From Mediterraneibacter agrestimuris (GTDB lineage: Bacteria; Bacillota; Clostridia; Lachnospirales; Lachnospiraceae): a stretch of DNA of 64,000 bases. Location: positions 1-64,000 of the forward strand of contig NZ_CALPDG010000012.1 in NCBI RefSeq assembly GCF_943193195.1, in the 5' to 3' direction. The position numbers and the translations under genes were made by a program. This document shows positions 51,644-60,433 of the stretch, one piece after another (the first letter of the stretch is position 1; each line of letters starts with the position of its first letter). The notes under the pieces are model-generated. The model was not told the origin of the DNA, ran no database searches, and saw only the letters and a list, made by a program, of their open reading frames with translations.

Positions 51644-52702
51644 TTAGCTCTTCCCCCTTTCCTTTTTTCTTCTCCATGCCACAAACAACTCAAGCAAATA
51701 TGGTGTGGCTACAAATAAGACTATAATGCCCTGCATCACCATAAACATCTTACTGGACACTCCCATTTCTCTTCCCAGGGTCAGTGAGCCTGCGTTTAAT
51801 ATTCCGAATAGAATGGATACTAAGACTACCGCAAAAGGGTTATATCCTGCCAGCGCCGCGATCGCGACTCCTGTGAATCCGATATCATTTGAAAATCCTT
51901 CAGTAAAGCGATAATATTTTCCCATAATCTCTGTAGAACCGATCAAACCGGCAACCGCACCGGACAGACACATAGAAAGAATCAGATATCTGCCGCATTG
52001 AATCCCATTTGCCAGAGATGCTTTCGCATTCGAGCCTACACTCCTTAGCTTATATCCAACCACAGTATATTGGAAGACAAACCAGATCAAAACGCTGACG
52101 ATCACTGCGATAAAAATCGCCGCCGTAATCTGTGTCCGCGGAATCAAACGGACAAACCGTGCGTTCTCAGGGATTTTAGCAGTCTGGTTCACGGCTGCAT
52201 CCGGATCCTTCAAAGGTCCTGCCGCCAAATACGAGGTAAACAAAATAGCCACATAATTTAGCATCAACGCTACCACTACCTCATTTGTCTTGAATTTCGC
52301 CTTCAGCACTCCTACGATACCACCCCATAGCATTCCACCCAGCATTGACACTGCCAGAACAAGAAACAGCATCAATATCCTGTTCTGGACAGGAAGGAAC
52401 AATGCACATACCGTTCCTAACATTCCGCCTATATACAACTGCCCTTCTACGCCCAGATTCAGAATACCCGCCTTTCCCGCCAAAGATACTGCCAGGCCGG
52501 CAAGCATCAGCGGGATACTGTTTGCTAATGCATTTCCCATGGTGCTCGTTGTCTTAAAAGTTCCGAGAAATATCAGTCGATATGCCTTTAACGGGGAATA
52601 TCCCATAACCGCAAGTACGATTCCACTGATAAAAAGCGCCAGTAAAAAGGTAACTGTGGGAAATGTAAGTTTTTTTAGGTTTCTTTTTGCTTTTTCTTTC
52701 AC
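51644..52702 (-). CDS. Nucleoside ABC transporter permease (PnrD/NupP-like)
   Basis: A 352-residue permease beginning at GTG 52702, overlapping the ATPase stop by 4 bp (GTGA), with AAGGTGA just upstream. About nine helices and the family pattern MLAGLAVSLAGKAGILNLGVEGQLYIGGM and FSNDIGFTGVAIAALAGYNPFAVVLVSILFG. Same operon as the ATPase and second permease. Confidence 0.9.
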   Translation of the reverse strand: MKEKAKRNLKKLTFPTVTFLLALFISGIVLAVMGYSPLKAYRLIFLGTFKTTSTMGNALANSIPLMLAGLAVSLAGKAGILNLGVEGQLYIGGMLGTVCALFLPVQNRILMLFLVLAVSMLGGMLWGGIVGVLKAKFKTNEVVVALMLNYVAILFTSYLAAGPLKDPDAAVNQTAKIPENARFVRLIPRTQITAAIFIAVIVSVLIWFVFQYTVVGYKLRSVGSNAKASLANGIQCGRYLILSMCLSGAVAGLIGSTEIMGKYYRFTEGFSNDIGFTGVAIAALAGYNPFAVVLVSILFGILNAGSLTLGREMGVSSKMFMVMQGIIVLFVATPYLLELFVAWRRKKERGKS

Positions 52703-54207
52703 TGTTCTTCACCTTCTTTCCGTTTCCCCGCCATCAGAAGTCCCAGTGATTCTCTTGTAAATGTGTCCGCTGCATCCTCTGCCATAATTTCCCCGTCATA
52801 AAGCACCAGGATCCTGTCACTCAATTCTGTTATTTCATTTAACTCGGCGCTGATTAGCACCACAGCATTTCCTTTATCCCGCTCCTTCAATAACATTGTA
52901 TGTACAAATTCAATTGCCCCGATATCCAGTCCTCTCGTTGGCTGACCTGCTATAATTAGTTTAGGCTTCTGACTCAGCTCGCGGCTAAGTACCATTTTCT
53001 GTTGGTTTCCTCCTGACAAATTTCCGATTTTTTCCTGAATCTCCACTGTACGCACATCATATTCACTTACAGACTTCTCTGCATAAAGCTTCAAATTCTT
53101 ATGCTGGATCAACCCATGCATGTTGAATCCCTTTCTTGCATGATTTCCAAGTAAATAATTAAACAAAAGGGATTCTCCCTCCATGACCCCGTATTCCAAT
53201 CTGTCTGACGGAATATATGCCATCCCCGCCATCTTTCTCTCAATAATCGAACTTTGTGAAATGTCCCTGCCTAAAAACTCAATCCTGCCTTCTTTTTGTT
53301 TTAAAATCCCCACGATCAACTGCTCAAGTTCCTGCTGTCCATTTCCATCGACTCCCGCAACTCCCAGGATCTCTCCGGCACGAACCTGAAAAGAAACTGG
53401 TTTTTTCTCAGCCTTCAGACCGACCTCCGTCACTTTTAGTACAGGATCTCCCGGACAATACTCATTTCTAGTAAATCCTCCGAATTTTGTCTCTTTTCCA
53501 ACCATTTCAAATGCCAGTTTTTCAGCCGTCGTGTTCTGCTTTTTGGATTCATACACAATGCGTCCTTTTCGCAGGACGGTGATCGCATCTCCGATTTTTA
53601 ATGTTTCATTCAATTTATGAGATATGAATAAAATCGTTTTTCCACTTTCTTTTAGTTCCAGGATAATCTCCATCAAATGCTCTGCTTCCTGCGGTGTCAG
53701 CACCGCAGTCGGTTCATCAAAAATAATGATATCCGCGCCCCTGTAGAGTACTTTTAAAATCTCCACCCTCTGCTTCGTACCTACAGACAAATCCCGTATC
53801 TTATCATCAAGATTGACATGAAACTGATATTTGTCGATCATCTGCTGGAGTTCTTTTCGTTGTTCCTCCGTCTTTAAAACAGCGCCGCACCGTTCCTCTC
53901 CCACAATAATGTTCTCCAAAACAGTGTTTTGGTTGAAGAGCATAAAATGCTGATGCACCATCCCGATCTTATACTTCATTGCATCCCTTGGACTGTCAAT
54001 CTGTGCTTTTTCTCCATTCACAAACACCTCTCCCGTTTCCGGTCTGTACAGCCCGCTGATCACATTCATAAGCGTTGTTTTTCCACAGCCGTTTTCTCCC
54101 AGAATGCAATGTACCTCTCCCTTCTCTATCGACAGGTTAATATCGTCATTCGCTGTTACGTTTCCGAATCTTTTCGTAATATGACTAAGCTGAAGAGCTG
54201 CTTTCAT
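52699..54207 (-). CDS. Nucleoside ABC transporter ATP-binding protein (PnrC/NupO-like)
   Basis: A 502-residue double ATPase: Walker A GENGCGKTT, signature LSVGTKQRVEILKVL, Walker B IIIFDEPTAVLTPQEAE in the first half, and LSGGNQQKMVLSRELSQKPKLIIAGQPTRGLD in the second. YSAE-like GLVHQHFMLFNQNTVLENIIVG resembles BMP-family importers for purine nucleosides. Ribosome site AAAGGAGAG. It follows the binding-protein gene across a hairpin, which probably lowers its expression. Confidence 0.93.
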   Translation of the reverse strand: MKAALQLSHITKRFGNVTANDDINLSIEKGEVHCILGENGCGKTTLMNVISGLYRPETGEVFVNGEKAQIDSPRDAMKYKIGMVHQHFMLFNQNTVLENIIVGEERCGAVLKTEEQRKELQQMIDKYQFHVNLDDKIRDLSVGTKQRVEILKVLYRGADIIIFDEPTAVLTPQEAEHLMEIILELKESGKTILFISHKLNETLKIGDAITVLRKGRIVYESKKQNTTAEKLAFEMVGKETKFGGFTRNEYCPGDPVLKVTEVGLKAEKKPVSFQVRAGEILGVAGVDGNGQQELEQLIVGILKQKEGRIEFLGRDISQSSIIERKMAGMAYIPSDRLEYGVMEGESLLFNYLLGNHARKGFNMHGLIQHKNLKLYAEKSVSEYDVRTVEIQEKIGNLSGGNQQKMVLSRELSQKPKLIIAGQPTRGLDIGAIEFVHTMLLKERDKGNAVVLISAELNEITELSDRILVLYDGEIMAEDAADTFTRESLGLLMAGKRKEGEEQ

Positions 54208-54255
54208 CTTCTTTTCTCTCCTTTGCTGCCGTTTTCAAAATTCCCCGTTGTATGC

Positions 54256-54282
54256 AAAAAGGCACAGCGAAATCACAGTGCC
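54256..54282 (-). terminator. Partial terminator between the binding-protein and ATPase genes
   Basis: GGCAC and GTGCC with a looser inner stem, followed by TTTTT on the minus strand. Such leaky hairpins commonly give more binding protein than transporter. Confidence 0.6.
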
Positions 54283-54318
54283 TCTTTTCTGATCAATGTA
54301 AATTGACGTCAATTCTAC

Positions 54319-55407
54319 TTAGTTTGAATAAGAAGCATCAAATTTTTCAATCCCATCCAGAGAATTCGGAATCTCAAGTTCTCCTTTGATGATCTTCTCT
54401 TCAATTTCTTTCATTTTATCTTTGATGCTCTGCGGAACTTCAATGTTGCTTTCATCAAATGTATAGCTTACGCCGCCCTCTTTCAGTCCCATTGACATGA
54501 CTTCTCCGCCTTTAAAATCATCTCCTATTGCATCTTCAATAGCTGTATAAACGAATTCATCCACCATTTTCAAAGTACTCATACCAATGATGTCCGGATG
54601 CAGCGGATTTTGATTATCATCCAGTCCGATTGCAATAAACCCATTGTCTTCTGCTTCCTTAAACACGCCCAGTCCAGCTCCTGCTGCTACCTGGTAAATA
54701 ATATCCGCGCCATTATTATACATGGTCTTTGCTATAGCCTGCGCTGCTGCTGTATCAGAAAAGCTTCCGACATAGTCTACCATTACTTCTACTTCCGGGT
54801 CGATATATTTTGCACCGCAGGTAAATCCTGTTACATGTCTGTTCGGCACATCTGCATCCATTGCCGGCACAATTCCAATCTTTTTCTCATCGTTTAAAAG
54901 CGTGCTTGTCCCCTCGGTTTGCATCAGTGCCGCAAAACATCCTGCCATAAATGCAGACTCATTTTCACGTGCAATATAAGATTCCACATTATCCTGACCG
55001 GCATCGGTATCAATTAACGCATAATTCTGATCCGGATAATTCGGAGCCACCTGGGTAATCGCATCCAATGGTTCATAAGTAAGTCCGATGATCAAGTCGT
55101 AATCCCCTTCCGCTGACATTTCTTCAAATGCCTGTTCTGTATCTGATAAACTGGTCGGCTCTACCTCGATAACCTCAACTCCCAGCTCTTCTACTGCACG
55201 CATTGCTCCTTTGTAAGCCGAATCATTAAAGGATAAATCGCCTTTTCCAGTCACAGTGTACACAATCGCCACTTTTGCCGATTTTTCTGACTTTTCACTC
55301 TCATCCGTTGTTTCCGAATTGCCGGAATCTCCACATCCAGCTATGCCGAATACCATAACGCCGGAACATAATACTGCAGTCATCTTTTTCAAAAACTCCC
55401 TTTTCAT
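54319..55407 (-). CDS. BMP-family nucleoside-binding lipoprotein (PnrA-like)
   Basis: A 362-residue lipoprotein: signal peptide KKMTAVLCSGVMVFGIAGCG ending in lipobox IAGC, Ser/Glu-rich tether, then the BMP fold (VAIVYTVTGKGDLSFNDSAYKGAMRAVEELG; DLIIGLTYEPLDAITQVAPNYPDQNYALIDT; KMVDEFVYTAIEDAI). Relatives such as PnrA bind purine nucleosides. First gene of the operon, with a promoter at 55459-55488 and phased repeats in its leader. Confidence 0.92.
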   Translation of the reverse strand: MKREFLKKMTAVLCSGVMVFGIAGCGDSGNSETTDESEKSEKSAKVAIVYTVTGKGDLSFNDSAYKGAMRAVEELGVEVIEVEPTSLSDTEQAFEEMSAEGDYDLIIGLTYEPLDAITQVAPNYPDQNYALIDTDAGQDNVESYIARENESAFMAGCFAALMQTEGTSTLLNDEKKIGIVPAMDADVPNRHVTGFTCGAKYIDPEVEVMVDYVGSFSDTAAAQAIAKTMYNNGADIIYQVAAGAGLGVFKEAEDNGFIAIGLDDNQNPLHPDIIGMSTLKMVDEFVYTAIEDAIGDDFKGGEVMSMGLKEGGVSYTFDESNIEVPQSIKDKMKEIEEKIIKGELEIPNSLDGIEKFDASYSN

Positions 55408-55425
55408 GCTCTAATTTCCTCCTTT

Positions 55426-55459
55426 TTGTTGATTTTTGACCGTTTTTGTGTTTTTCACA
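55426..55459. promoter_or_regulatory. Phased T-tract repeats in the binding-protein leader
   Basis: On the plus strand TTTTTGTTGA, TTTTTGACCG, TTTTTGTG follow each other at 10-base steps between the -10 box and the start codon. The same repeat type lies at 57221-57256. Probable operator, possibly for the DeoR-type regulator. Confidence 0.5.
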
Positions 55460-55488
55460 TAGTATCACAAAAAACATTGATTTGTCAA
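55459..55488 (-). promoter_or_regulatory. Promoter of the nucleoside transporter operon
   Basis: TTGACA (55483-55488), 18 bp, TACTAT (55459-55464) on the minus strand. Confidence 0.8.
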
Positions 55489-55563
55489 TATAATTTACCG
55501 TGTCCCCACCTCTGTTTTTGTTACTCTTCCATCATTTTCCATGACTTTTCTGCATTTTTTTCG

Positions 55564-56076
55564 TTAATATGCACGGACTTCTCCGGTCAAAGCTTCAATA
55601 TACGACTCGGCTTCCGGATATTTTTCCTTTAATTTACAAGCATTTCCATGTTCATAACATCCTTCCGAGAAGCACGGACACATCATTGTTCCAAGAAGCG
55701 CCCATTTTCCGCCCGGTTTCAGGCGTGCCCCCTGCCATGAGCCCTCTTCTACCACATACTGCGGACGCTCTCCGGCACGGATATCTGTCCCGAGATTGAC
55801 CACTTTCATGCTCCCATCTTTCTTTAACTCACAAAGTTCCACACAATCCCCCATATAAAAATGGTATACTTCCTCACTAGTAAGTCTGTGCATATGAGAA
55901 AACGAATGCTCTGTCAAAAAATAATAAATCGCCTGCGTATAGGGAATCCCGCCTTCTCTCCTGCTGCTGAAATAAGTCTGTTTAAACATTCCGCCCTCTG
56001 TTTCCAGCGGCTCAAGCTCCAGAAGTTCGATCACTTCCTCCGCAGTTAATTCATTTTTCTTCTCCTTAACCCCCAT
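55564..56076 (-). CDS. Cupin_5/DUF985 family protein
   Basis: A 170-residue RmlC-like cupin of the DUF985 type: LELEPLETEGGMFKQTYFS, TQAIYYFLTEHSFSHMHRLTSEEVYHFYMGD with several His, and a C-terminal GTMMCPCFSEGCYEHG. Relatives bind metals or small sugars. Biochemical activity here is not known. It starts 3 bases after the stop of the Gfo/Idh/MocA gene with GGAGGG as ribosome site, so both are one transcript. A Cys-rich ending (CPCFSEGCYEHGNAC) is noticeable. Confidence 0.82.
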   Translation of the reverse strand: MGVKEKKNELTAEEVIELLELEPLETEGGMFKQTYFSSRREGGIPYTQAIYYFLTEHSFSHMHRLTSEEVYHFYMGDCVELCELKKDGSMKVVNLGTDIRAGERPQYVVEEGSWQGARLKPGGKWALLGTMMCPCFSEGCYEHGNACKLKEKYPEAESYIEALTGEVRAY

Positions 56077-56079
56077 CTT

Positions 56080-57156
56080 TCACCCTCCAATCTCTATCCA
56101 GCGCGCATCCTGCTGTGCACTTTCCCAAATCGCGCAGCACACACGGCAGATTGCGGCTCCATTGTCAAATCCGGGATATCCGTCTGTTTTTTCTCCTTTT
56201 TCAACCGCATCATAAAACGCGCGCATCAGAGAACGAAACGTATCTGCAAATCCATTTCCAAATGCAAATACTTCTTTTTGGATCCCTTCACCTTTTCTTC
56301 CGATATTCAGCACATTATTTTCTTCTTCGTTCCACCATATATTTCCATTTTCGCAGGTAATTTCCAAACTCAGATAGTTCCCCCGCCCCTGTGAAACTCC
56401 CGATAGCAAAAGCGTACCAATAGCGCCGTTTTCATAACGCAGATTGACTGCAGCCGCATCTTCTGTTCCCACAAACACCTGCTCTCCTTGCATTCCCGAA
56501 TCAACGGCATATGTGTTCCCGTCTTTTAAAATCCGGGTTTCATGAAAACAGCCGAATTGGGCAGATACGGCTTTTACCCGCTGTCCTGATATATATTGCG
56601 CAATATCCAGCCAATGCGTTCCTATTTCGGTTACAGTACGCATTTTTCCTGCTGTTTTTTCATTATACCGCCAGTCCAGACGCGCCGGGAATGCGCCAAA
56701 TTCCTGCATATATGTTCCGTGAATCAGCACCGGTCTCCCCAATTCTCCAGATGCTATCAGTTGTCTTGCTCTCTTACATGCCATATGATAACGGACATTC
56801 AACATTAATCCACAAATCCTATCTGTGTTTGCAGCCGATTCCAGCAATTCCTTTGCTTCCTCATTCTCCAGACACAGTGGTTTTTCACACATTACATGTT
56901 TTCCTGCCTTCAAAACGCTCCGTATCAGTTCTCCATGCGTTGTCGGCGGCGTACAAATGTGAACTACATCAATCTCCTCTTGAAGTGCAAGAGCGATGTC
57001 ATCTCCCCACTTCGGAATCCCCCATTTTTCTGCAAAAACCCTTGCTTCTTCCACCGACAGACATACAACAACCTCCACACATACACCGCATGCATGAAGC
57101 GCTTCGGCATGTACATCCCCTGCAAACCCCGCACCGATAATCGCCGCTTTTACCAT
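56080..57156 (-). CDS. Gfo/Idh/MocA-family oxidoreductase
   Basis: A 358-residue NAD(P)-dependent sugar or inositol-type dehydrogenase. The Rossmann motif is IIGAGFAGDVHAEAL, the conserved HICTPPTTHGELIRSVLKAGKHVMCEKPL holds the active-site Lys, and the C-terminal GTHWLDIAQYISG is also typical. Substrate unknown; it is divergent from the deaminase gene and may act on a sugar released from nucleosides. GGGAGG lies 8 bases before the ATG. Promoter at 57191-57219. Confidence 0.88.
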   Translation of the reverse strand: MVKAAIIGAGFAGDVHAEALHACGVCVEVVVCLSVEEARVFAEKWGIPKWGDDIALALQEEIDVVHICTPPTTHGELIRSVLKAGKHVMCEKPLCLENEEAKELLESAANTDRICGLMLNVRYHMACKRARQLIASGELGRPVLIHGTYMQEFGAFPARLDWRYNEKTAGKMRTVTEIGTHWLDIAQYISGQRVKAVSAQFGCFHETRILKDGNTYAVDSGMQGEQVFVGTEDAAAVNLRYENGAIGTLLLSGVSQGRGNYLSLEITCENGNIWWNEEENNVLNIGRKGEGIQKEVFAFGNGFADTFRSLMRAFYDAVEKGEKTDGYPGFDNGAAICRVCCAIWESAQQDARWIEIGG

Positions 57157-57190
57157 CTCGCTGCCTCCCTGTTATTTCTATTTTCTTGCC

Positions 57191-57219
57191 ATGCTATCAC
57201 ACCGCCATATTAGTGTCAA
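57191..57219 (-). promoter_or_regulatory. Promoter of the Gfo/Idh/MocA operon
   Basis: TTGACA (57214-57219), 17 bp, TAGCAT (57191-57196) on the minus strand. Confidence 0.8.
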
Positions 57220-57220
57220 T

Positions 57221-57256
57221 CTTTTTGACTGTTTTTGTTGATTTTTGTTGATTTTA
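57221..57256. promoter_or_regulatory. Phased T-tract repeats between divergent promoters
   Basis: TTTTTGACTG, TTTTTGTTGA, TTTTTGTTGA, TTTTAATG at 10-base steps, between two divergent promoters. It matches the repeat at 55426-55459 and is a probable operator. Confidence 0.55.
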
Positions 57257-57266
57257 ATGCTATACT
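57238..57266 (+). promoter_or_regulatory. Promoter of the deaminase operon
   Basis: TTGATT (57238-57243), 17 bp, TATACT (57261-57266), overlapping the phased repeats. Confidence 0.75.
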
Positions 57267-57289
57267 CCACAAAAAGGAGGTGGTTAAAA

Positions 57290-58642
57290 TTGATTCAAGA
57301 GCAGAATTATCTAACCCTTGACCATTGCACGATTCTTACTGTCAACGAGAACAACGACTGTATCCCTGACGGAAGAATTGTGATTCGTGGAAATACCATT
57401 GAATCAATCGGAACAGCAAACGATATCCCCGAAAAAGGAACGGTGTACAACTTAAAAAACCGGATTCTCATGCCCGGTCTGATCAACACACACACACATT
57501 CACCATCCGTCCTTTTCCGCGGGTTAGCCGATGATAAGTTTCTCCACGAGTGGCTGACCAAATACATGTGGCCCGCCGAAAGACATCTCAATCAGGAATT
57601 GACCTATGCCGGTTCCCGCCTCGGCTACCTTGAATATCTTTCAAACGGAATGACCACAAATGTAGATATGTGGTATTTTGCCGATGCCATTTCTCAAGCC
57701 GCCGAGGAATCCGGTCTTCGCTCTGTTGTAGCTCCGGGTATTTTTTCCTTTGAAACACCACAGTCAGCTCATTCTCTCCAGGATGCTGCTGACTATCTGG
57801 AGCACTTTTATTCAATTCCCGGACACGAAAAATCTGTCAGCCGTATATACCCTTGTGTCGGCCCTCATGATGTGTACAGCACCACGCCCGAATTGCTAAA
57901 AGAATGCGTGCAACTTGCACAGCAATATGGTACAATGATACATATGCATCTTTCGGAAACGCAGCGGGATAATGACGCAGCGATGAAACTTTATGGGATG
58001 TCTCCTGCAAGGGTAGCAGAAGAAGCCGGAATTTTTGAATGTCCGACATTGTTCGCACATTGTATCTGCCTTTCTGACGATGACATGGATATTTTCCGCA
58101 AATACCATGCTTCTGTCAGCTATAACCCCGTCACAAATTTAAAACTCTGCGAAGGTATTCTTCCAATTCCCAAACTGAGAGAAAAGGGAATTAATATCAC
58201 AATCGGAGTAGACGGAGCACAAAGCAACAACAGTTTAAATCTTCTGTCAGACGCCAAAACAGGCATTCTCATCCAGAAAGTAACTGAAATGAATCCCTGT
58301 ATCATGAATGCCATTGACGCAGTCCGAATGATGACCATATGCGGTGCAAAAGCAATTGGAATGGATAATTTGATCGGGAGTCTTGAACCCGGCAAGCGGG
58401 CAGATATCATTTCCATTGATATTGATACGCCTGCCATGACTCCGATTCTCCGCCTCAACGCAGAGAATATTTCTTCTCATATTGTCTATACAGATACACA
58501 GATCAATGACGTTATGGTAGACGGTGAATTTCTGATGAAAGACAAGCAATTCTGCCGTGCCGATACAAGAGAAATCCTGTATCAGGCTCAAAAAGCAGCA
58601 AACTATATCATCCAGCAAATCGATAAAACAGGAGGAAAATAA
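57290..58642 (+). CDS. MTA/SAH-type purine nucleoside deaminase (amidohydrolase)
   Basis: A 450-residue metal-dependent amidohydrolase of the methylthioadenosine/S-adenosylhomocysteine deaminase group. Metal ligands are in MPGLINTHTHSP, MHLSETQRD and FAHCICLS. IGVDGAQSNNSLNLLSDAK is the family motif around the catalytic Asp. It should release ammonia from MTA, SAH or 5'-deoxyadenosine. TTG 57290 is the likely start (AAAGGAGG 9 bases upstream). First gene of a three-gene plus-strand unit. Confidence 0.88.
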   Translation: MIQEQNYLTLDHCTILTVNENNDCIPDGRIVIRGNTIESIGTANDIPEKGTVYNLKNRILMPGLINTHTHSPSVLFRGLADDKFLHEWLTKYMWPAERHLNQELTYAGSRLGYLEYLSNGMTTNVDMWYFADAISQAAEESGLRSVVAPGIFSFETPQSAHSLQDAADYLEHFYSIPGHEKSVSRIYPCVGPHDVYSTTPELLKECVQLAQQYGTMIHMHLSETQRDNDAAMKLYGMSPARVAEEAGIFECPTLFAHCICLSDDDMDIFRKYHASVSYNPVTNLKLCEGILPIPKLREKGINITIGVDGAQSNNSLNLLSDAKTGILIQKVTEMNPCIMNAIDAVRMMTICGAKAIGMDNLIGSLEPGKRADIISIDIDTPAMTPILRLNAENISSHIVYTDTQINDVMVDGEFLMKDKQFCRADTREILYQAQKAANYIIQQIDKTGGK

Positions 58643-58643
58643 T

Positions 58644-59444
58644 ATGGGATCTGTAGACAAGCAGTCAGTAATTTCAAGTGAAATCCGTCAATACTGCACC
58701 GGTTTAAAACCAGGCGATATCGGAAAATATGTCCTTTTACCGGGAGATCCGGCACGAAGTGACCGCGCCTCAAAATATTTGGACAATGTAGAATTTATCG
58801 GAATGCATCGTGAACACCGTACATTTACCGGCTATTATAAAGGAGTAAAGGTATCCGTGACTTCCACGGGTCTCGGCTGCCCTTCTGCTTCCATAGCTAC
58901 ACAGGAGCTGATCAACATCGGAGCTGAAGCAGTTATCCGAATCGGCAGCTCCGCGGCGCTTGATCCGAAAATTAAAGTCGGCGATCTGTTAATCAGTACC
59001 GGTGCAATGAAGAATGAAGGCACCTCTAAGTTTTTCGTCCCGGACGCTTTCCCTGCAGTACCGGATTTTGAGCTGACTTATCTCTTAATCCAACAGGCAA
59101 AAGCTGCGCTTGCCGGAAGTTCGACTAATGTACATGCCGGAATCGGCTCTACCGATGATTCTTTTTATGGTGAAACGCCCGAATTTATTGACCGTGTATA
59201 CAGCTATGGCTGCGTGAATTTGGATATGGAAGCTTCCGCTATCTTTACTACGGCACATATGCTCAAAAAGAAAGCTGCAGCAATCTACAGTATTTCTTCT
59301 AACTTAAAGAGCGGGGAAATCTATTATGCCGATGGAACAAAAGAAGAAGATAACCAAAAACTGGCTGACGGGTGGGATACCGAGATTCAAATCGCACTGG
59401 AAACATTTTACCAATATGAGAACCTAAAGGAGCATCTTATCTAA
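58644..59444 (+). CDS. Udp-family nucleoside phosphorylase
   Basis: A 266-residue phosphorylase of the uridine/purine nucleoside phosphorylase fold: LLPGDPARSDRASKYL (phosphate site), TGLGCPSASIATQELINIGAEAVIRIGSSAALDP and VNLDMEASAIF (ribose and base contacts). It releases base and ribose 1-phosphate. It starts 1 base after the deaminase stop with AGGAGG 8 bases before, so the two act in series, probably on deaminated nucleosides. Uridine versus purine preference is open. Confidence 0.9.
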   Translation: MGSVDKQSVISSEIRQYCTGLKPGDIGKYVLLPGDPARSDRASKYLDNVEFIGMHREHRTFTGYYKGVKVSVTSTGLGCPSASIATQELINIGAEAVIRIGSSAALDPKIKVGDLLISTGAMKNEGTSKFFVPDAFPAVPDFELTYLLIQQAKAALAGSSTNVHAGIGSTDDSFYGETPEFIDRVYSYGCVNLDMEASAIFTTAHMLKKKAAAIYSISSNLKSGEIYYADGTKEEDNQKLADGWDTEIQIALETFYQYENLKEHLI

Positions 59445-59517
59445 TCCGGCAATCTATTTTCATTGATACTCAGACGCTTCTTTAGCAAAAAACAACTGAT
59501 AAAGAGAGTCAAAGATT

Positions 59518-60309
59518 ATGAAAAAGAGAACATTAATGCCCGTGGAACGAAAAGAAAAAATTCTTTCCGCAATACACGAAAACGGGAGCGTAACCGTATT
59601 AGAACTCAGCGCTGCATTTGATGTAAGTGAAGAAACAATACGGAGAGATTTGTCTGAGCTTGAGAAAGAGAATGGTATTACACGGATTTACGGTGGAGCT
59701 TATCTCGGACAAAATACCCGGCAGGAGCTTTCCTATGATATGAGACGGGATGCTTACCGCAAGGAAAAAGCTTCCATTGCCTCTGTCTCGCTCCGCTTTA
59801 CGCAAAACGGTGACACCGTTTTTCTTGACCCCAGTACGACTGCCCTTGCAATCGCGCAGAGCTTCTGTAATTTTAAAAACATCACTGTAATTACCAACGC
59901 ACTTTTTATTGCAAATGCCTTAGCGGATTCAAAGAACGCACGTGTTATATGCGTAGGCGGTGAACTGGATAAAAAGTATCAAACCTTTAATGGCTGCACA
60001 GCCCTTGAAACACTGGAAACCTATTATGCAGACAAGGCGTTCATATCTTGTACCGGAGTCAGCATAGAATGCGGTCTGACTGACTCCAGCGAAAGTCAGG
60101 CACGCATCCGGCGGAAAATGCTTGAACACGCAAGAGAGCGTATCCTGATCGCCGATCATACAAAGTTTGGTAAAATTACATTATCGGCAATCGCTCCTTT
60201 GTATATGATCAACCGTGTAATCTGCAATCAGTCACTTTCCGATGACTGGCTGAAGTTTTTTGAAGAGCAGCATATTAAATTTACAAATGCCTCTGAGGGA
60301 AAAAAATAA
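59518..60309 (+). CDS. DeoR-family transcriptional repressor
   Basis: A 263-residue repressor: N-terminal HTH (ERKEKILSAIHENGSVTVLELSAAFDVSEETIRRDLSELEKENGITRIYGGA) and C-terminal DeoRC sensor (TVFLDPSTTALAIAQ, TNALFIANALADSK, GVSIECGLTDSSESQARIRRKML), which binds phosphosugars. It is downstream of the deaminase-phosphorylase pair and probably controls this locus. Start at 59518 or 59536; neither has a strong ribosome site. Confidence 0.88.
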   Translation: MKKRTLMPVERKEKILSAIHENGSVTVLELSAAFDVSEETIRRDLSELEKENGITRIYGGAYLGQNTRQELSYDMRRDAYRKEKASIASVSLRFTQNGDTVFLDPSTTALAIAQSFCNFKNITVITNALFIANALADSKNARVICVGGELDKKYQTFNGCTALETLETYYADKAFISCTGVSIECGLTDSSESQARIRRKMLEHARERILIADHTKFGKITLSAIAPLYMINRVICNQSLSDDWLKFFEEQHIKFTNASEGKK

Positions 60310-60335
60310 TTTTAATTCCTGCTCTACCAGACCAG

Positions 60336-60390
60336 AAAAGAAATGCCTGAACATCCCGGAATTATTCCGTTTTGTTCAGGCATTTCTTTT
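60336..60390. terminator. Bidirectional terminator between the DeoR and binding-protein genes
   Basis: Perfect 18-bp arms (AAAAGAAATGCCTGAACA and its complement) with a 19-base loop and T-runs on both strands. Confidence 0.94.
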
Positions 60391-60433
60391 TCATTCTATT
60401 TTGTTTGCTAAGCTAATTCTGTACTTGTTCTTC

